Position numbers and translations under genes: made by a program | Source of the DNA: Nyssa sinensis | Taxonomy: Eukaryota; Streptophyta; Magnoliopsida; Cornales; Nyssaceae | DNA: 64,000 nucleotides | NCBI GenBank assembly: GCA_008638375.1 | Contig: CM018038.1 | Location: 31,222,753-31,286,752 of the forward strand | Direction of reading: 5' to 3' | Shown: piece by piece, positions 22,839 to 34,503 of the stretch | Numbering within the stretch: position 1 is the stretch's first letter | How the letters are laid out: the number at the start of each line of letters is the position of its first letter | The notes under the pieces: model-generated | The model's input: only the letters and a program-made list of their open reading frames with translations | Told to the model about the DNA's origin: nothing | Databases searched by the model: none

Positions 22839-24535
22839 ATGACTCCAAACCTCAATCCTAAAAGGAATCCTCAAAACCCCCAAGATCAGCCTCCTATTGG
22901 AAGAGGAAGGGGACGAACGCTTACTTGTATACAACAACAGCTTGATCGAATTCAACGACAGTCTGACCAGATGCAAAAATAACTTACAACCGTGTCACAG
23001 GCATTGTCTTCATTGGCTTAAAACCAACAAAACAATCATTTTCTCCTAACCAACGCTGTTCACGGTGGACCTCAACCTTTTGCTACCTTAACGGGCGGAG
23101 GATCCTATAACGAGGAGCTTCCCAAGACACAGTTGATACACCCCCATGGTACCACCCAAATGGGGACTGATCCCCAATCATCAACAGTTGTTGGAAGAGG
23201 TATAGCATCATTCAGTCCTGTCGTACATTATCAAAACAGGACAAGAAAACCAGTCTAGATGACCTCTGGAGCCAATACAGCGCACCAAGGACTTCAGCCT
23301 CTCGAAATCCCACGTTCATCAGTCTTAGGAGAGCATCATCATTTTACTGGTGCAAGAAAAAACCCCCTATGAATCTAGAACTCGGAGACATGGGACAGGA
23401 CCAACAACGGGGCACTAGCGGCACAATAGAACGTACCCAGGGCCCCTCAAAGGGTAGAGGAAATAACAAATTCTCAAGATCAGGTGATCTTGACCAAAAG
23501 ATGGAATAATGGCCCAAGAAGTTTATTGTCACAAAATTTATTCTTTACGATGGGTCTAAAGACCCTGGCGATCACCTATCTCTTTATCAGCATACAATGG
23601 CTCTACACGGTAGGGTTATTGACGCCTTTATGTGCTGAACTTTTGTAACCAGTTTGAAGGATGTTGCTCTCAAGTGGTTTTATAACCTCCCTCAAAACTT
23701 AGTCAATAAATTTTATGAGCTCAATAGGCTGTTTCTTGACCATTTTTGGACAAGCAAGAAATTAAGGAAGGGGCTATAGTTCTAGCTGACTATTAAGCAA
23801 GCAAAGGGAGAGTCACTAAGGGAGTACATAACTTGCTTCAATACCGAGCTCACAGAAATGAACGACTACAATTCAAGTTTTTTGGTAGCTGCCCTCACTT
23901 CAGGACTACGACTTAGGCGATTCCAAAACACTTTAACTAAGAATCCTTCAGTCGATATGGCAACACTCATGGAGAGAGTGTGAAAGTATATTAATTTAGA
24001 AGACACCAAAACATCCTTTCGAAAAGCCAAAGAATAAGCTCAAAAGAACGAGTAAGTTCAGAAGAGAGACAACAGGGACAATAAGAAAAGAACTTGGAGT
24101 CCCAACAAAGGAATAACATACAGAGCATAGAACAACTCGAGCTCTAGAAGGTACGAAACTTATACCTCATTGAATGCTTCCCTAACTCACATACTCTAGC
24201 AGGTCCAGACTCGTGAAAACTTGAAATAGCCAAAGCTGTGAATAAGCAGCCCAGACTCTAGGAATGGAAACACGTATTGTGATTTTTACAAAAAGTAGGC
24301 ACACACCATTGAGGAATGCAGAGCTCTTAAGCAAGAGATAGAAGATTTTATCAAGCAAGGACGACTAAAAGAGTTCGTCCGCCAAGACGGAATACAGAAC
24401 CCAAGAGATGAGAGACCCCCTCAAAGAAGGCTAGATCAGAGACCCGAACAGAAAAAAAGTTTAGAATGATTAACAATATTTGAACAATCAACAATTTATC
24501 TTCGTACTTCATGCTGATAACACAATGGTTGAAAT
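22839..24535 (+). pseudogene. Tat-like gag, decayed
   Basis: An ATG at 22839 opens a proline/glutamine-rich N-terminus (PNLNPKRNPQNPQDQPPIGR). The capsid region follows in pieces: FILYDGSKDPGDHLSLYQHT (about 23530), DVALKWFYNLP, QAKGESLREYITCFN and LRRFQNTLTKNP. Near 24280 is the degraded nucleocapsid-like segment YCDFYKK-stop-AHTIEECRALKQEIEDF, where family members have a zinc knuckle and a conserved ALKQEIE motif. Numerous TAG/TAA/TGA codons and frame changes make it non-functional. The remainder of the gag-protease linker is separated by the nested LTR at 24541. Confidence 0.88.
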
Positions 24536-24995
24536 GTCTATGTCACGCCCCGAATTTCCTATGAACCCGAGGCACGACTATCGAGACAGTAAATGAAATA
24601 AAATAAAGGACAACTTAACCAAATTTAACTAAACATGCTTCCATTCCCATTAATACATCAAAATAACATAAGGTACATCCCACCAATACAGTGCTCACAG
24701 GTCATTTGGGCTTAAGCCCTTACATTTCAAAATATGCCCCAAGGGCCAAAAATACTCCAAGTACATTCTTTCACTAAGACACCATTGAATCTTATGTAGC
24801 TGGAGCGTCATCTATAATATTATCCCACGAATGGGTCAGCTCAACTGCTGGTACAATGTAATACTAATGCAAGAAATAAAGCTAAGGCGTGGCATGTGGA
24901 AAGTGTACATTTATATCTACATGACATTCAATATCATCAATGCAATATATGAACAGTATGCATGACACACCCATGCACTCAATGCCACACCCATG

Positions 24996-25077
24996 TCTCA
25001 TTTACGGGTCTCGCCCGATGGCTCGAAGTACCAATGTCTCATTTACGGGTCTCGCCCGATGGCTCGAAGTACCAATG
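24996..25077. repeat. Perfect 41-bp tandem duplication
   Basis: Two identical units start at TCTCATTTACGGGTCTCGCC (24996 and 25037) and end ...AAGTACCAATG. They are identical over 41 bases in an otherwise decayed LTR, which suggests slippage or conversion later than the LTR insertion. Confidence 0.95.
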
Positions 25078-27246
25078 CAATGGCCAATTTTGGGTTTTTC
25101 ACCACAGGATCTGCACCCTCATAATGCAAAGCACCACGTGCTCAACTCACGCCATATGCCCAAGGAATTCACCTAATGCCAATATGCTATGCATTCATCA
25201 CACAACAACATAATCTCGATGAGGCATGCTTTCAATGATATACCACATTCAAGGCAACAATAATATTTAAATCACTAATTCATTCCACATGAATACATAT
25301 CTCATGCTATCAATCTAATCACATGACCATAATCACATTCATCACTTTACCAATTCTCAAGAATATAAGAAAACACAAAACACGTAAACAGCCAATCCCA
25401 AGTCATCAAATGAACATAATCCAAATAACTCCATAACAACAATTAAATATATAAGTCATGCAATTCATTCACAAAATGTTCCTAAACTTAACCCCATTTC
25501 TTACATTAGCAAAACACCGTACCTGACGAGTTGGTCTCAACCCAAATGAACAGCGCTCGTATTGTAGTGGCTAGCAGTGAGAATGTGGAAGGATCAGACT
25601 GCCTTCTCTTTGCCTTTCGATGCTCTTAAAACCACAAAATGTAACTCAGTCGGTTTGTCACTTGAACGATGCTATTCATCAAATCTTATATCTTTATTTT
25701 ATAAGTTTCTATTTTGTTAAAATAAATTCTAAAATTGGGTCCAAAACGTCTAAGAAAATAGGTTTAGGCTTTTACGGAATTTAATTTGGACATCCGGGTT
25801 GAAAAGGACAAAACGGTCATTTTGTACTTTCACGGTTTCCCATTTCCCGAGGCCTCTCCTCATAAATTGGACTCTACGGTTGAATCCAAAATATTTGAGA
25901 TAATAAGATTTCACTATTTTTTTATTTAAATCAGGGTTCGTTTGACTAGTTTTTGACTCAGGGACATTTTGGTAATTTTTAAGGGTTCTACGGGTCTTTT
26001 ATTTTTCGGGAGCTCATCTCGTGTCACGGATCTCACCATTGGCCTTAGGAGGTCCAAGATAGTCAGAAAACATATATGGCTTGTCTTAATTGGGCTTCGG
26101 GCCATTTTGCGATGTTTAAAATGATTAAATTAATTTATTAATTAAATTAATTTAATATTTTATTAATATTTCATTCAGAGGGGTCAGACCGTAATTAATT
26201 AAAGTTCTGGGGGTCAAATTAAATTTTCAAAGGGGCTGGGGTTAAATTGAAATTTCTAAATCCCCTATTCCAACCATGGATAACCAAACAATGGTTAATG
26301 CCCCAAACATAGGGATAGGGTATCCCTATCCTCAATTCCAATTTCTAACTTATTAAGCTTGCAGCCAAACAGCCCCTACCCCTTTTTAACCCATATCAGG
26401 CGGCCCATCAAGAGGCCCAATAATCTCCAATTAAATGGCCCAATCTTTTGAATTTAAAACTAGCCCAAAGATTAAAATTGAGCTGGCCCAACAAAAATCA
26501 AAACAGGCCCAAGGCCTTTTAAAACAAAAGGCCCAAGGTAGCCATTGCCCCGTCGCCCCCACCGAACTTCCGGTCATCCTCTCCGGTGAGGATGCCCGGC
26601 CGGTCGCATAACTGAGCGCCACCACCGCCTTCTTTCGCCATTTTAGCTCATTTTCGCGCCCTTTTCTCGCGGTTTTTGCCCCTATCCAATCCTAAGATCT
26701 CCTAGCATCTACTCAGAATCCTTTAAGGGCCTTGCGCCATCCCCATGCACAACCCAGACCGGTTTGCCGGTCATCTTTCCGGCGACATTGTCTCTTCATT
26801 TTTCAACCTCTTTTTCCCACCGTTTCGACTCAATTTATTTTCTAAATAATTCCTGCATGCTAGAGGAACATTCCCTCCCATTTTAAACAAGTTTCATACA
26901 TGAAATGTAAGTGACCCATTTTATTTTTTAACCACCTGTAAATGCCTCTAACTCTCTTGTTTTTAAACCATTTGAACCGATCCTTTTTGTAAACTAACCC
27001 ATATTTCATACTTAACATGACTCCATGATTCAAACTACTTAACATGCTTTAAAAAAAAATCAAGATCGAAATGACCCACTCACCTTTGTTGGCTGATTTT
27101 CTCAGTGCTGAACTCTCTTTCTCTCTTCTGCTCCAACTCTGGTTCAAGCTCCCAAGTCCCTCCTTTTCTCTCTTTCTCTTTGATTTTCTTTCAACTTCAT
27201 GCAGTGTATACATATATACATATATATAAACTATTGAACGGTTCCT

Positions 27247-27637
27247 TCTCTCTCTACTCTCTCTCTTTCTCTCTCTCTCTCTCTCTACGGTCTGACTTGC
27301 CCATTCCTATATATGATACACACACACACACACACACTCATAGAACACCCTACACATACACCTAACTCACGCCACCACCTACAACAGCCCATTTCCCTGA
27401 CCTTCTCACTGTCCAAGCCACTCCTTCCCTTCACCAAGCAGCTTTGCATTTAATGCAAAGCTGACTTGTGCAATATATCTATGTATTTATATATATATAT
27501 ATATATGTCATTCACTACACATGCATACACCCACCCCACACACACGTCCACTTGGCTGGGCACACCTACACCCTGCCATACACAATCCCACATATATATA
27601 TATATATATATATATACCCATATAAATATTTAAACAC

Positions 27638-27669
<32 letters not shown>

Positions 27670-27840
27670 TCATCACATACATACCTGCACACCATACATG
27701 CATATCATATGTATATATATAAATATATACACATACACACATTTATATTTTTCTATGCACAACAAATTAATAATAATAATAATAATAATAATGGTAATAA
27801 TAATAACACTAATAATAATTAACAATAGAAAAACAAAAAA
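27247..27840. repeat. Microsatellite cluster inside the nested LTR
   Basis: CT repeats (27250-27288), CA repeats (about 27318-27340), several (TA)n tracts (27488-27506, 27593-27616, 27640-27670) and an (AAT)n tract (27769-27792) follow one another. Long minus- and plus-strand open frames here are artefacts of the repeats. Confidence 0.95.
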
Positions 27841-27879
27841 AAAAATTTCCATTCAATTTTTTTTTTTTGAGTCTTTACA

Positions 27880-28345
27880 GTCTAACAAGGCCAAAAAAAG
27901 ATACGCTCGAGAAGCAAAGGCAGAACCCCACATCATCCAGATCTTGTTAATTGAGAAAAAGATCAAGACGATACCTCAAATACAATTTTTCGAACTGGAC
28001 CTTGGTGAGGTATATTGCCCCTATAGTAATGCCCTTGTTATCTCACTCAAAATTTTCAATTTCGAGATTAGGAGGGTTCTTATGGACATTAGGAGCTTTA
28101 CCAATGTGTTTTTCTACGAGCCATTTAAACATATAAAGATGGACTCTAAGGATATCAGAGCTACCCTTGTCGTAATTGCAGGATTCAATAGACACCTCAA
28201 TTTCTCAATGGGTAAATTTGATCTACTAACCATAGTACGAGAAGGAGACAAGCAGAAAACCTTGATCTCTGAATTCATTATTTTAGATGCCAAATCCCTC
28301 TATAATGTTATTATTGGGAGGCCTGGATCTATCAGATGGGGGTAG
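27880..28345 (+). pseudogene. Tat-like aspartic protease, active site lost
   Basis: After NKAKKRYAREAK the frame stays open to 28345. It shows YSNALVISLKIFNFEIRRVL, then MDIRSFTNVFFYEPF where the family has D-N-G-S-S-x-D-I-L-F-Y. The catalytic D-x-G triplet is therefore read as D-I-R and cannot cleave. LYNVIIGRPG near the end is the conserved C-terminal protease motif (Y-N-x-I-L-G-R). The open frame is surprisingly long for such an old copy. The protease would process the gag-pol polyprotein. Confidence 0.85.
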
Positions 28346-29421
28346 TTACCTTAACCCTTCATCATTGCCTCAAGTTCACTCATTAAGACAAAGTGGTGAC
28401 CATTAATGACTGTCAGCCCACTGCTCGGGAGTGCCATGCCTTTGTACTCAAGGAAAGGCCCTCCAAATAGAAATTACAATGTCATCTCAAGGGGAAAGAA
28501 TCCTCCACTCCAGATCTTCACAATACCGAGGAATGCCGCTCTAAGATTGAGGAACCGCTAAGTCCCAAAAAGAGGGAAAACATGGTTAAACCAATGGAAG
28601 AGGCCACCAAAGTGCTCGTCAGTACCGAAGAAAAAGGAAAATATTTACAAATTGGCTCGGCTCTATCTCCTTCAAAGAAAGAGGAGATTGTTAAGTTCTT
28701 AAAAAATAACCTCTCGGTGTTCGACTAGGAGACCAAAGATATGGAGGAATAGACCCTGACTCCATCTCTCACAAGTTAATGAAAGATCCAAACCACTCTT
28801 TTGTGAGACAAAAGAAGAGGACGCTTGCTTCAGAGCATCATAAGATCATCGACGAAGAATTTCAGAGGTTACTTGATGCCGGGATGATAAGGGAGGTATT
28901 CTACCTTGAGTGGCTCACTAACACAATCATTGCAAAGAAGAAAAATAGCAAGTGGAGTGTCTACGTCGACTATACCGACCTCAATAAAGCCTGTCCTAAA
29001 GATAGCTTCACTCTTCCCAGAATTGATCAACTCGTGGATTCTACAGCAAGATATAAACTTTATGAATGCCTATTCTGGGTACAATCAGATCCAGATGTGC
29101 CTTTAAGATTAGGAGAAAATTGTTTTCATATTAGAATGAGGTCTCTATTGTTATAGAGTGATGTTGTTCGGTCTAAAGAATGTTGGAGCAACATATCAAA
29201 GATTTGTAAATAAAATGTTTAGCCTCTAGATTGGAGATACAATGGAGTTCTACATTGAAAATATGCTTGTCAAAAGTATTCGGAAGACAGACCATATAAA
29301 ACACTTATCCCAAACATTCAGTATCCTGAAGGAACACATAATAAAACTTAACCCATCAAAGAGTAATTTTAGGGTTATAGAGGGGATGTTCTTCGGGTTC
29401 TTGGTCTCGTAAAAGGGAATT
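28346..29421 (+). pseudogene. Tat-like reverse transcriptase, first part
   Basis: A protease-RT linker with several stops leads to the RT. The best open stretch (28779-29156) contains FVRQKKRTLASEHHKIIDEE, LLDAGMIREVFYLEWLTNTI, KWSVYVDYTDLNKACPKDSF and LPRIDQLVDSTA. A frameshift follows in the region that should read DAYSGYNQI. The next block has LFGLKNVGATYQRFVNKMF. The catalytic Y-V-D-D box reads YIENMLVKS at about 29253-29279, so both catalytic aspartates are gone. The frame then runs to LVS-stop-KGI, where the nested LTR begins at 29422 and the sequence resumes at 33080. Confidence 0.92.
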
Positions 29422-32400
29422 TGTCACTACCTGAAACCCACCCTGTGCGGATCTCGGATCGCGACCGCCGCCTACAGGCCCAGGAGCCTGAGGGCAAGGC
29501 GAAACATAGGCGATGGTATCGGATAGCGGTGCGGCTTTGATTTGCGGAAGCGTGAAAACCATTTTTTTTTTTTATTAAAAATCTGTTTAAAAACTTTCGC
29601 ACAGCTGTCCGGTACTGTCGCTCTTCATAGCGGTACACATGAATAATCACATCAGAGCATACTAAAACTTAAAGTCTTATACATGATACATATTCGAATA
29701 CCTCAAGGGCTTAAGTACATATTTGGTTGCCTCTTGGGCTTAAATACATAATTGTCCAAAAGTACGACATCAAAATTCGACCAACCATAGGCCCTAATAC
29801 TTCCCAAAATATCTCCAGAATCCTAATGGAGCTGCCTATCATTTCTCCCCAAATTGGGCAAGGGTCCACCCATCGTCATCACTTGAAAAATGTTAGGGAA
29901 TGAGGTGAGCTTCGAAAAGCCCAGTGAGTAATTCTAACATCTGTCATGGGTTTCAATTGGTAGTGGTTTCGCACGTGAGAATTTTGTAAAATACTCACTA
30001 CCAATTGCTCGTATACTTGGAACATAGAGTACATGCATTCTTTAAACAATGGCTTTGAAACATTAAAGTATTCCAGCTAACTTGTACTTTCGAAATAAAG
30101 TATATGAATTTCAAATCATGTAAATATGCATGGTGAAAATGAGGAAAAAGCCTGCTTCCATTTTCAACACACACCTTATCACTTTCATTAACAAAATCCG
30201 TTTCGAACCAGATTCCCATTTTACTTTTCGTGGAGATATCTCATATGCCTGGGGGATTAGATCCTGCTACCTGTCATTTATTCGTATCGTAGTTGGGTTC
30301 CTAAGAAACCCGATAGAAATCCGTGGTGCTTATGCACAATTTATCTTGCATTTAAAAGCATTTAACCCATAATTCCTTCGTGTGGATGCATTTAAAAGCA
30401 TTCAAAACATACAGTTCATAATCTCATGATAGGGTATTGAAATACGTGAAACATGTAAATTCAGGATATATAATAACATTTGAAATCGAAATTTTAAGCA
30501 TGCTGAAGTATATCTCAAAGAACAGTAGTAAATTATTCAGGAAGCATGTCATAACAGAATATTTAAAACGGAATTGTGTAAAGACAGAATTTGATATTTA
30601 AAACATCATTCAAATCCGTGGAATTAAATCTCCACTTCAAATGTGAGGTTACTCACCTTGATTCCCCGGGTTTGCACTACTGGTAGGCTTTTCCCTTTCC
30701 TTTGTATTTCCTAAGAAAATTATAAAGAACTCGTTAACTTCACATTTACCTTAAATCGTTACCTATTCATGCTCTTTCATTTAATTTTAGGCCTGACGTA
30801 TCCTAACTTCCTAGGATTGGTCTTACTGGTCAACTCGCGGTGACTTGATGAGTTTTATTTTTCACGTGACTAAATTTTCAGTACCTATTTTGGTGTTATG
30901 GACTTCACCGTTTGGGTTGGAATGTCCGACATAGTTAAAATAGACTATATTTTAGTTTCATTTGGGCTTTGGGTACCTTAGGGGTAGTTTGGTCATTTCG
31001 CACGTCATATTTTTTTGGAGTCCCGTCTCGTGAACCGGACCTCACCGTTGATCTCAGAAGTGTCGAGATAATAAGAATGCACTAATAACTCGCCTTATTT
31101 GGACATCGAGCATATTGGGGCAATATAGTCATTTATACCTACGTGTTTTTATTTTTTGGGACTTGGTTTTCTGAATCGGACTCTGCCATTGAGTCCAGAA
31201 TGCTTGAAATGGTGAAAATATACTATTCATTTGATTTATTCGGACTCCGTTTGACTTATTTATGACCTAGGGGTAATTTGGTCATTTTTATTTAATTAAT
31301 AAATTAATTAAATAAATAAATTTATTATTTATTAATTTATCAGGGGTATAAATGGAATAAAATTCCAAAAATTGGGCTAGAGTTAAATTTCTTAAAACTG
31401 TTGGGGCTGTTTCGTAATTTCCAGAAAGTTGTAACTGAACCAAACGGTTCAGTCAGCATGCGACTGAACCAGACCGGTCCAGTTCGGTTCCAACCGGTTC
31501 AGGGTAATGTGCTGACGTTAGGCTGACGTCAGCCCTAAAATTTAAAAATTTAATAACAGTTATCAAAACGACGCAGTTTAAGTTCGGTTTATATCCGTTT
31601 TTATTCGGGTCGGGGCCCGACCCGAAGACCCGATCCAGAACCGGTTACTGTTCATCGTCCCTACCCGTATAGGGCCACTGTTGCCCTAGAAATTTCAGAA
31701 ATTTCTTCTTCAATTTCGTGGAGTTTTATGCATCAATTCTTACTAGTTTTTGTTCCAATTGACTTCTGGGAGTAAGGTCATTCGTTTGGCATCAGTTTCA
31801 AGCATCATAATCAACAATGGGGGACTGTTCAAGCCGATTATTGTGGGAAATTACAGTCAGTCCATACAGCCTCATTCCTTCATCATTTTGCACGAGGTTT
31901 GATCCTCTGCAACCCTTACATCCTCTAATTCAATTCTCAATTCAACAATTTCGGTTTAAGTGTCAAAATCAAAGAATCCATATTTGGGCCGAAAAGAATA
32001 ATGCCATTTTTGGGGGTTTAAACCTAGGTTTCTAGGTCGCGGTTGGGGTTTTTCAAGATCCTAAGATGTCCTATTTCATGTTTCAACCCTTAAAAGCTCG
32101 GTTGGTTGAGGTCGGATCAGACCTGCAACCTCAAGGTTCATCAATGGCGGTCTGTTTCCATTTCTGTGTTTTATGGCAGTTCGTTGGTCCAAATCAATCA
32201 TAAACAACCCAATTTTTCAAGTCAAATTGTTACACATGCAATAACAGATCCTAATGCTATAAAACAGTAGCTAAATAGTAGGAAAATTTCTAGAAAGGTT
32301 TTGAATGACTCACCCGTACAGTGGTTCCCTCATTGGTTTGTGCTCAACAGAAGCTTCAACTGTTGGGTTTGGTCCTTCACGTGCAGTTCCTTGGCCCCTC

Positions 32401-33074
32401 AATCTCCTTCAATGGCTCCAAAGTATACACTTGTATGCACAACTTGTCTACTCTCTCTCTCTCAGCACTTTCTCTCTCTATAAAGCAGTATATCAACACT
32501 CTCTAATTTCAGATCTGCATATATGTATGGAGAATGCATATATGGAAATATACAATCTCACATCTCTCTTGCCCTTTCATCTCCCTAGATGCATGATTAT
32601 CTTGCATACATTTTGGTTGGGAGAAGGGTTCCATCATGAGTCTATAGGTATGATAGCTCTAGCCATGATGCAATGCTGAGGTGTTGCATGTGTGGGGATT
32701 GGTCACTTTGGGGGGATGGCCAAATCTGAGTGCTATTTAAATATATATCTTTGCACATGTATACACAAAAGTGCTCCTAGCCTAGATGGTAATTTTTTTG
32801 GTAAAACAGATTCTGCCCAGTTTGGTCAAGGGATCAAATCCTCTTGGCCACATTTTTTTGGTCCTTTTTCCCATATTTCGGGCTTAGGCCCTGTTTGGCT
32901 GCGCATTAATGCAGTTTCACTATTTCCTACTTAACTTTTATTCTGTAACTTATTTTTCGACGCCGTTTCTTCTGGTCAATTCCTAATTAGGTTAGCTTCT
33001 TAATTATTCTTTAAGTTTAGTTCAGATAAATGATTAGTAACTAATCATTACTTAATCAGGGTCGGGGTGTTACA
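29422..33074 (-). mobile_element. Solo LTR (family 2), 3653 bp, nested at the RT/RNase H junction
   Basis: Plus-strand ends are TGTCACTACCTGAAACCC and GGGTCGGGGTGTTACA. Read on its own strand the LTR starts TGTAACACCCCGACCC. A perfect GAATT duplication lies at 29417-29421 and 33075-33079. Removing the insert joins the host as KGI|EVNPTQIKTL in frame, the expected RT-to-RNase H connection. The LTR has degenerate 100-130-bp direct repeats at about 30830-31290 (GGTCATTT, GGACTC/TACCGTTGA, AATATACTA words) and CT-rich microsatellites near its own 5' end (about 32450-32480). No protein is encoded. Confidence 0.93.
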
Positions 33075-33079
33075 GAATT

Positions 33080-34337
33080 GAAGTAAATCCTACCCAGATC
33101 AAGACTTTGATTGATCTAGAATTCCCTAGAACTAAGAAGGATATCCAAAGGCTGAATGGCTAGATAGCAGCACTAAATAGGTTTATTTCTAAGTCCATGG
33201 ATTGTTGCCTTTCGTTCTTTAAGGCTTTGAGGGGAGTAAGGCTCTAGAATAGACCTCTGAATATGAAGAAGCCTTCTAATAACTTAAGAAGTAATTAGCC
33301 TCTCCTGATCTTCTTTCAAAACCAATACTAGGAGAAAAATTACTCTTATATTTGGCCATGTTTGAAAGTACGGCCAGGTCTGCCTTGATTAGGAAAGAAA
33401 AAAGGGTTCAAAGGCTTGTCTCTATGTTAACACTCCTTGACACTGAAATAGATATTCCGAGATTGAAAAGTTAGCTTTAGCCTTAATGATATATGCTCGG
33501 AAGCTTATGCTATATTTCCAAGCTCATCCCATTATAATCCCCACATTTTATCCTCTGAAGTCAGTTCTTCATAAACCTAAAGTCTTTAGATGATTTATTA
33601 AATGGTTAGTAGAGTTAGGAGAATTTGACATATCTTATGTTCTACGAACTGCTATCAAGGCTCAAACATTGGCAAATTTCATAACTTAATTCACTAGAGG
33701 ACGTTACTCTAAAGCTCAAACTCCTACAAACACTTTAGCATGACTACTTTACATTGATGGGTCTTATATAGACAAGTGCTATAGAGTAGGGTTAATACTT
33801 TAGTCCTTTGATGGGGTCATAACTGAAAGGGCTGTTAGTCTAGGTTTTAGAGCCTCTAACAATGAGGCCGAGTATGAAGCACTTACCCTTGGATTAAAGT
33901 TAGCCTTAGAATGTAAAGCTTCAGATCTCAACGTGTTTTCTGACTCCCAACTCATGGGGGAATATTCAGCCAAAGATAGTAGAATGATAAAGTATTCAGA
34001 GTTAGTGGACTCACTAAAGAAATCCTTTCTCAGATTTTCCATTCAGAAGATAGATAGGAACCAGAACTCTAGAGTAGATGCACTAACTAATATTACTTTT
34101 CATTTAAAACTAGAGAAGGACTCTAGTGTGAAGATCTCTTATCAACCAAGTCCCAACATTGAAACACCACAAGCTTTTCAGATTTTAGAGCTGTCCTCCA
34201 ATTGGATGACTCCTATTATTAAATTCTTGATAGAAGGTCTGCTTCTTGAAGACAAAATTCAGGCCAGGAGAGTCCGTATCAGGGCAACTCGGTATCTGGT
34301 CCTTGGAGAAAAGTTATTCCGAAAATCTTATTCATAG
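33080..34337 (+). pseudogene. Tat-like RT C-terminus, RNase H and connecting region
   Basis: The sequence resumes with EVNPTQIKTLIDLEFPRT and RLNG-stop-IAALNRFISK, the thumb/connection end of gypsy RT. A decayed connection follows. The RNase H part begins at about 33749 with LYIDGSYIDKCYRVG and continues [20 protein letters not shown] and [12 protein letters not shown]. The acidic triad D (in IDGS), E (in NEAEYEA) and D (in SDSQL) is still present. An open frame (33933-34337) runs on through [15 protein letters not shown] into a linker that precedes integrase. RNase H would remove RNA from the RNA:DNA hybrid. There is one stop inside the domain core. Confidence 0.9.
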
Positions 34338-34503
34338 CCCCTCATTTTATGCCTCAGTCCCAAAGAAGCCCAATACGTCCTAGTTGAGATACATAAAGGA
34401 ATATGTGACAACCATAATGGTGGAAGAACTATCGCCCATTAAGCACAGTCTTGGGGATACTACGACTAGCATGTTAAGACATACCAAAGATTATCTTTGA
34501 AAA
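34338..34503 (+). pseudogene. Tat-like integrase, N-terminal zinc-binding part
   Basis: The frame contains EIHKGICDNHNGGRTIAH and SWGYYD-stop-HVKTYQ. These are the two histidines of the H-H-C-C zinc domain and the conserved GYYWP-like segment. The C-C half (KICDK followed by a stop where Cys is expected) lies beyond the nested LTR, from 37150. Confidence 0.8.

Larger units (their letters stand above)
24541..27879 (-). mobile_element. Solo LTR (family 2), 3339 bp, nested at the gag/protease boundary
   Basis: On the plus strand it begins TGTCACGCCCCGAATTTCC and ends GAGTCTTTACA. On its own strand it therefore starts TGTAAAGACTC and ends GGGGCGTGACA. The perfect duplication GTCTA flanks it (24536-24540 and 27880-27884). 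Removing it with one duplication joins the host frame as VEMS|NKAKKRYAREAK with no frame change. It contains a perfect 41-bp tandem pair, a 120-bp-scale degenerate repeat with GGTCATTTTG-type motifs (about 25720-26050) and a microsatellite block next to its own 5' end. It has no protein frame. Confidence 0.93.

Noticed and set aside
27468..28345. Long plus-strand open frame starting in the microsatellite region
   Set aside because: Only the part from 27880 is real (gypsy protease). The upstream part reads through TA and AAT repeats at the end of the nested LTR.
31817..32934. Several overlapping open frames of 60-124 residues
   Set aside because: They lie inside the reverse-oriented solo LTR, overlap each other in different frames and match no family I know.
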